DNA of 39,416 bases from Prevotella sp. (lineage in GTDB: Bacteria > Bacteroidota > Bacteroidia > Bacteroidales > Bacteroidaceae), in the NCBI GenBank assembly GCA_021636625.1, contig JAJWLX010000029.1, positions 1 through 39,416 on the forward strand, written 5' to 3'. The position numbers and the translations under genes are program-made. The notes under the pieces are model-generated. The model was not told where the DNA came from, did not search any database, and saw only the letters and a list, made by a program, of their open reading frames with translations. The first letter of the stretch is position 1. Every line of letters begins with the position of its first letter. This document shows, piece after piece, positions 37,836 to 39,416 of the stretch.

Positions 37836-39164
37836 ATGGAACAGAACAATGTTAAACCAGCTGATGGCAAGCTGGGTATTATGGTTGTAGGTTGTGGTGC
37901 AGTATCTACTACATTCATGACAGGTGTGCTGATGGCCCGCAAGGGACTTACCAAGCCAGTAGGCTCAATGACTCAGTACGACAAGATTCGTGTGGGCAAG
38001 GGCGCAGACAAGAAGTATCTGCACTACAAGGACATCGTTCCTCTTGCCAACCTCAACGACATCGTATTCGGCACCTGGGATGTCTATCCTCAGAATGCCT
38101 ATCAGGCTGCCATGTATGCCGAGGTTTTGAAGGAGAAGGACATCAACCCTGTGCGCGAGGAGCTGGAACAGATTGTTCCGATGAAGGCTGCATTCGACAA
38201 GAACTACGCCAAGCGCCTGGACGGCGACAACGTGAAGGACTGCAAGACCCGCTGGGAGATGGTAGAGGCGCTGCGCCAGGACATCCGAGACTTCAAGGAG
38301 AAGAACGGCTGCTCTCGCATCGTTGTTGCATGGGCTGCATCTACAGAAATCTACGTACCGGTGGATATGGAGATTCACGGCACATTGGTAGCTCTCGAGG
38401 CTGCGATGAAGGCTGACGACCGCCAGCACATCGCTCCATCCATGTGCTACGCCTACGCTGCCCTTACCGAGGGGGCTCCTTTCATCATGGGTGCGCCTAA
38501 CACTACGGTTGACATTCCTGCCATGTGGGAACTCGCAGAGAAGACCCAGATGCCTATCGCAGGCAAGGACTTCAAGACCGGTCAGACCCTCGTGAAGAGT
38601 GGTTTCGCTCCTATCATCGGCACCCGCTGCCTGGGCTTGAACGGATGGTTCTCTACCAATATCCTGGGCAACCGCGACGGTCTCGTTCTCGATGAGCCAG
38701 CCAACTTCCACACCAAGGAGGTGAGCAAGCTCTCTACCCTGGAGACTATCCTGAAGCCAGAGGAGCAGCCAGACCTCTATGGTCACGGCAACGACGAGGA
38801 TACCCAGTATTATCATAAGGTACGCATCAACTATTATCCACCTCGCAACGACAACAAGGAGGGCTGGGACAACATCGACATCTTCGGATGGATGGGTTAC
38901 CCAATGCAGATCAAGATCAACTTCCTGTGCCGCGACTCCATCCTTGCCGCTCCATTGCTGCTCGACCTCTGTCTGCTGAGCGACCTTGCTGCCCGTGCCG
39001 GCCGTTACGGCACCCAGCGCTTCCTGAGCTTCTTCCTCAAGGCGCCAATGCACGACTACACCAAGGGCGAAGAGGCTGTGAACAACCTCTACCAGCAATA
39101 TACCATGCTGAAGAACGCCATCCGTGAGATGGGCGGTTATGAGGCTGACGAGGAAATCGACTAA
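37836..39164 (+). CDS. ino1: Myo-inositol-1(3)-phosphate synthase
   Basis: 442 aa. It makes inositol 3-phosphate from glucose 6-phosphate using an internal NAD redox cycle. The NAD-binding start LGIMVVGCGAVSTTFMTGVL (about 13-32) is followed by VVAWAASTEIYVP (about 168-180), APFIMGAPNTTVDIP, GKDFKTGQTLVKSGFAPI (substrate/Lys region) and GLNGWFSTNILGNRDG. All fit the bacterial branch used by Bacteroides for inositol phospho- and sphingolipids. No lipid genes are adjacent in the window. Confidence 0.93.
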   Translation: MEQNNVKPADGKLGIMVVGCGAVSTTFMTGVLMARKGLTKPVGSMTQYDKIRVGKGADKKYLHYKDIVPLANLNDIVFGTWDVYPQNAYQAAMYAEVLKEKDINPVREELEQIVPMKAAFDKNYAKRLDGDNVKDCKTRWEMVEALRQDIRDFKEKNGCSRIVVAWAASTEIYVPVDMEIHGTLVALEAAMKADDRQHIAPSMCYAYAALTEGAPFIMGAPNTTVDIPAMWELAEKTQMPIAGKDFKTGQTLVKSGFAPIIGTRCLGLNGWFSTNILGNRDGLVLDEPANFHTKEVSKLSTLETILKPEEQPDLYGHGNDEDTQYYHKVRINYYPPRNDNKEGWDNIDIFGWMGYPMQIKINFLCRDSILAAPLLLDLCLLSDLAARAGRYGTQRFLSFFLKAPMHDYTKGEEAVNNLYQQYTMLKNAIREMGGYEADEEID

Positions 39165-39199
39165 GATTTTTCCGATAAAGGACTGAAGTGGATGATTTC

Positions 39200-39390
39200 A
39201 CCCACACGCCCTGAAAGGGCAGAAGCTCCTAGCCCAGGGCAACACCCTGGGTACAAACAGCAACCATCAAGGCGCCCTGTAAGGGCAAAAGCTTCATTAC
39301 CAATACTTTAAAGCTTTTGCCCTTACAGGGCGTATGTTTATAACACCGAACAACCCAGGGCGTTGCCCTGGGAGGGCACTGAAAAAGTCC
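39200..39390. repeat. Large compound palindromic repeat after ino1
   Basis: A perfect 22-bp inverted repeat (39273-39294 with 39311-39332) sits inside a larger symmetry: a hairpin CCCAGGG..CCCTGGG at 39233-39251 has a mirror at 39354-39372, the two differing by one base as reverse complements. The whole unit resembles the elements near 14.1 and 17.4 kb. No gene is seen from 39165 to the window end. Confidence 0.8.
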
Positions 39391-39416
39391 CTTCATAGGT
39401 TATGTTAGTTTAACAT

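Noticed and set aside
37965..39098. 377-codon leftward open frame opposite ino1
   Set aside because: Shadow of a strongly conserved gene with biased codon use; no start signals.

Overview
The window looks like a chromosomal stretch of a gut Bacteroidota, most likely a Segatella/Prevotella copri-type Bacteroidales. This is inference. It rests on many promoters of the Bacteroidota form (TTTG, 19-20 bases, TAnnTTTG), sparse Shine-Dalgarno sequences, an OMP_b-brl_3 outer-membrane receptor, DUF4492 upstream of cydAB, the DUF3987/primase/DUF4248/HU-like cluster, and an inositol-phosphate synthase. I see no tRNA, rRNA or CRISPR array.

Layout. Positions 1-3515: a 145-147 bp direct repeat (tail of a tiny Lys/Asp-rich protein plus terminator) brackets a Dxs-type synthase, an HxlR regulator and a cupin. 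3.6-9.6 kb: an AAA-ATPase-like/PD-(D/E)XK protein with a C-terminal HTH, a YjbR protein, an outer-membrane barrel protein and an AraC regulator. 9.6-14 kb: leftward accessory genes (methyltransferase, GyrI-like, Cys-rich small protein, four-TM protein, CAT-like acetyltransferase) ending in a PemK/MazF-like toxin-antitoxin pair trapped between an intact and a broken CAT copy. 14.2-17.3 kb: DUF4492-cydA-cydB, the cytochrome bd oxidase operon, followed by palindromic repeats. 17.6-20.5 kb: an MBL-fold hydrolase and a second AAA/PD-(D/E)XK gene.

20.5-30.9 kb is a defence-type island. An Rpn-type nuclease is flanked by duplicated gene ends. Next is a type III restriction-modification pair (mod, res) whose Res carries a C-terminal S24/UmuD-like domain with the cleavage-site Cys-Gly and the Ser and Lys positions apparently retained. 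The mod gene is preceded by a roughly 340-base leader that folds into a branched RNA. Divergent from it is a three-gene unit: a RloA-like ATPase, a RloB-like Toprim protein with an added winged helix, and an unrecognised 397-aa protein translationally coupled to RloB.

31-35.7 kb: an element-like replication module (iteron-like repeats, AT-rich inverted-repeat segment, DUF3987 ATPase, CHC2/Toprim primase, DUF4248, small membrane protein, HU-like protein). 35.7-39.4 kb: an SLC13-type permease, inositol-3-phosphate synthase and a large compound palindrome.

The best candidates for new biology are the Res-S24 fusion, the RloA-RloB-X three-gene unit and the structured mod leader. Everything here comes from reading sequence; no database search was run.
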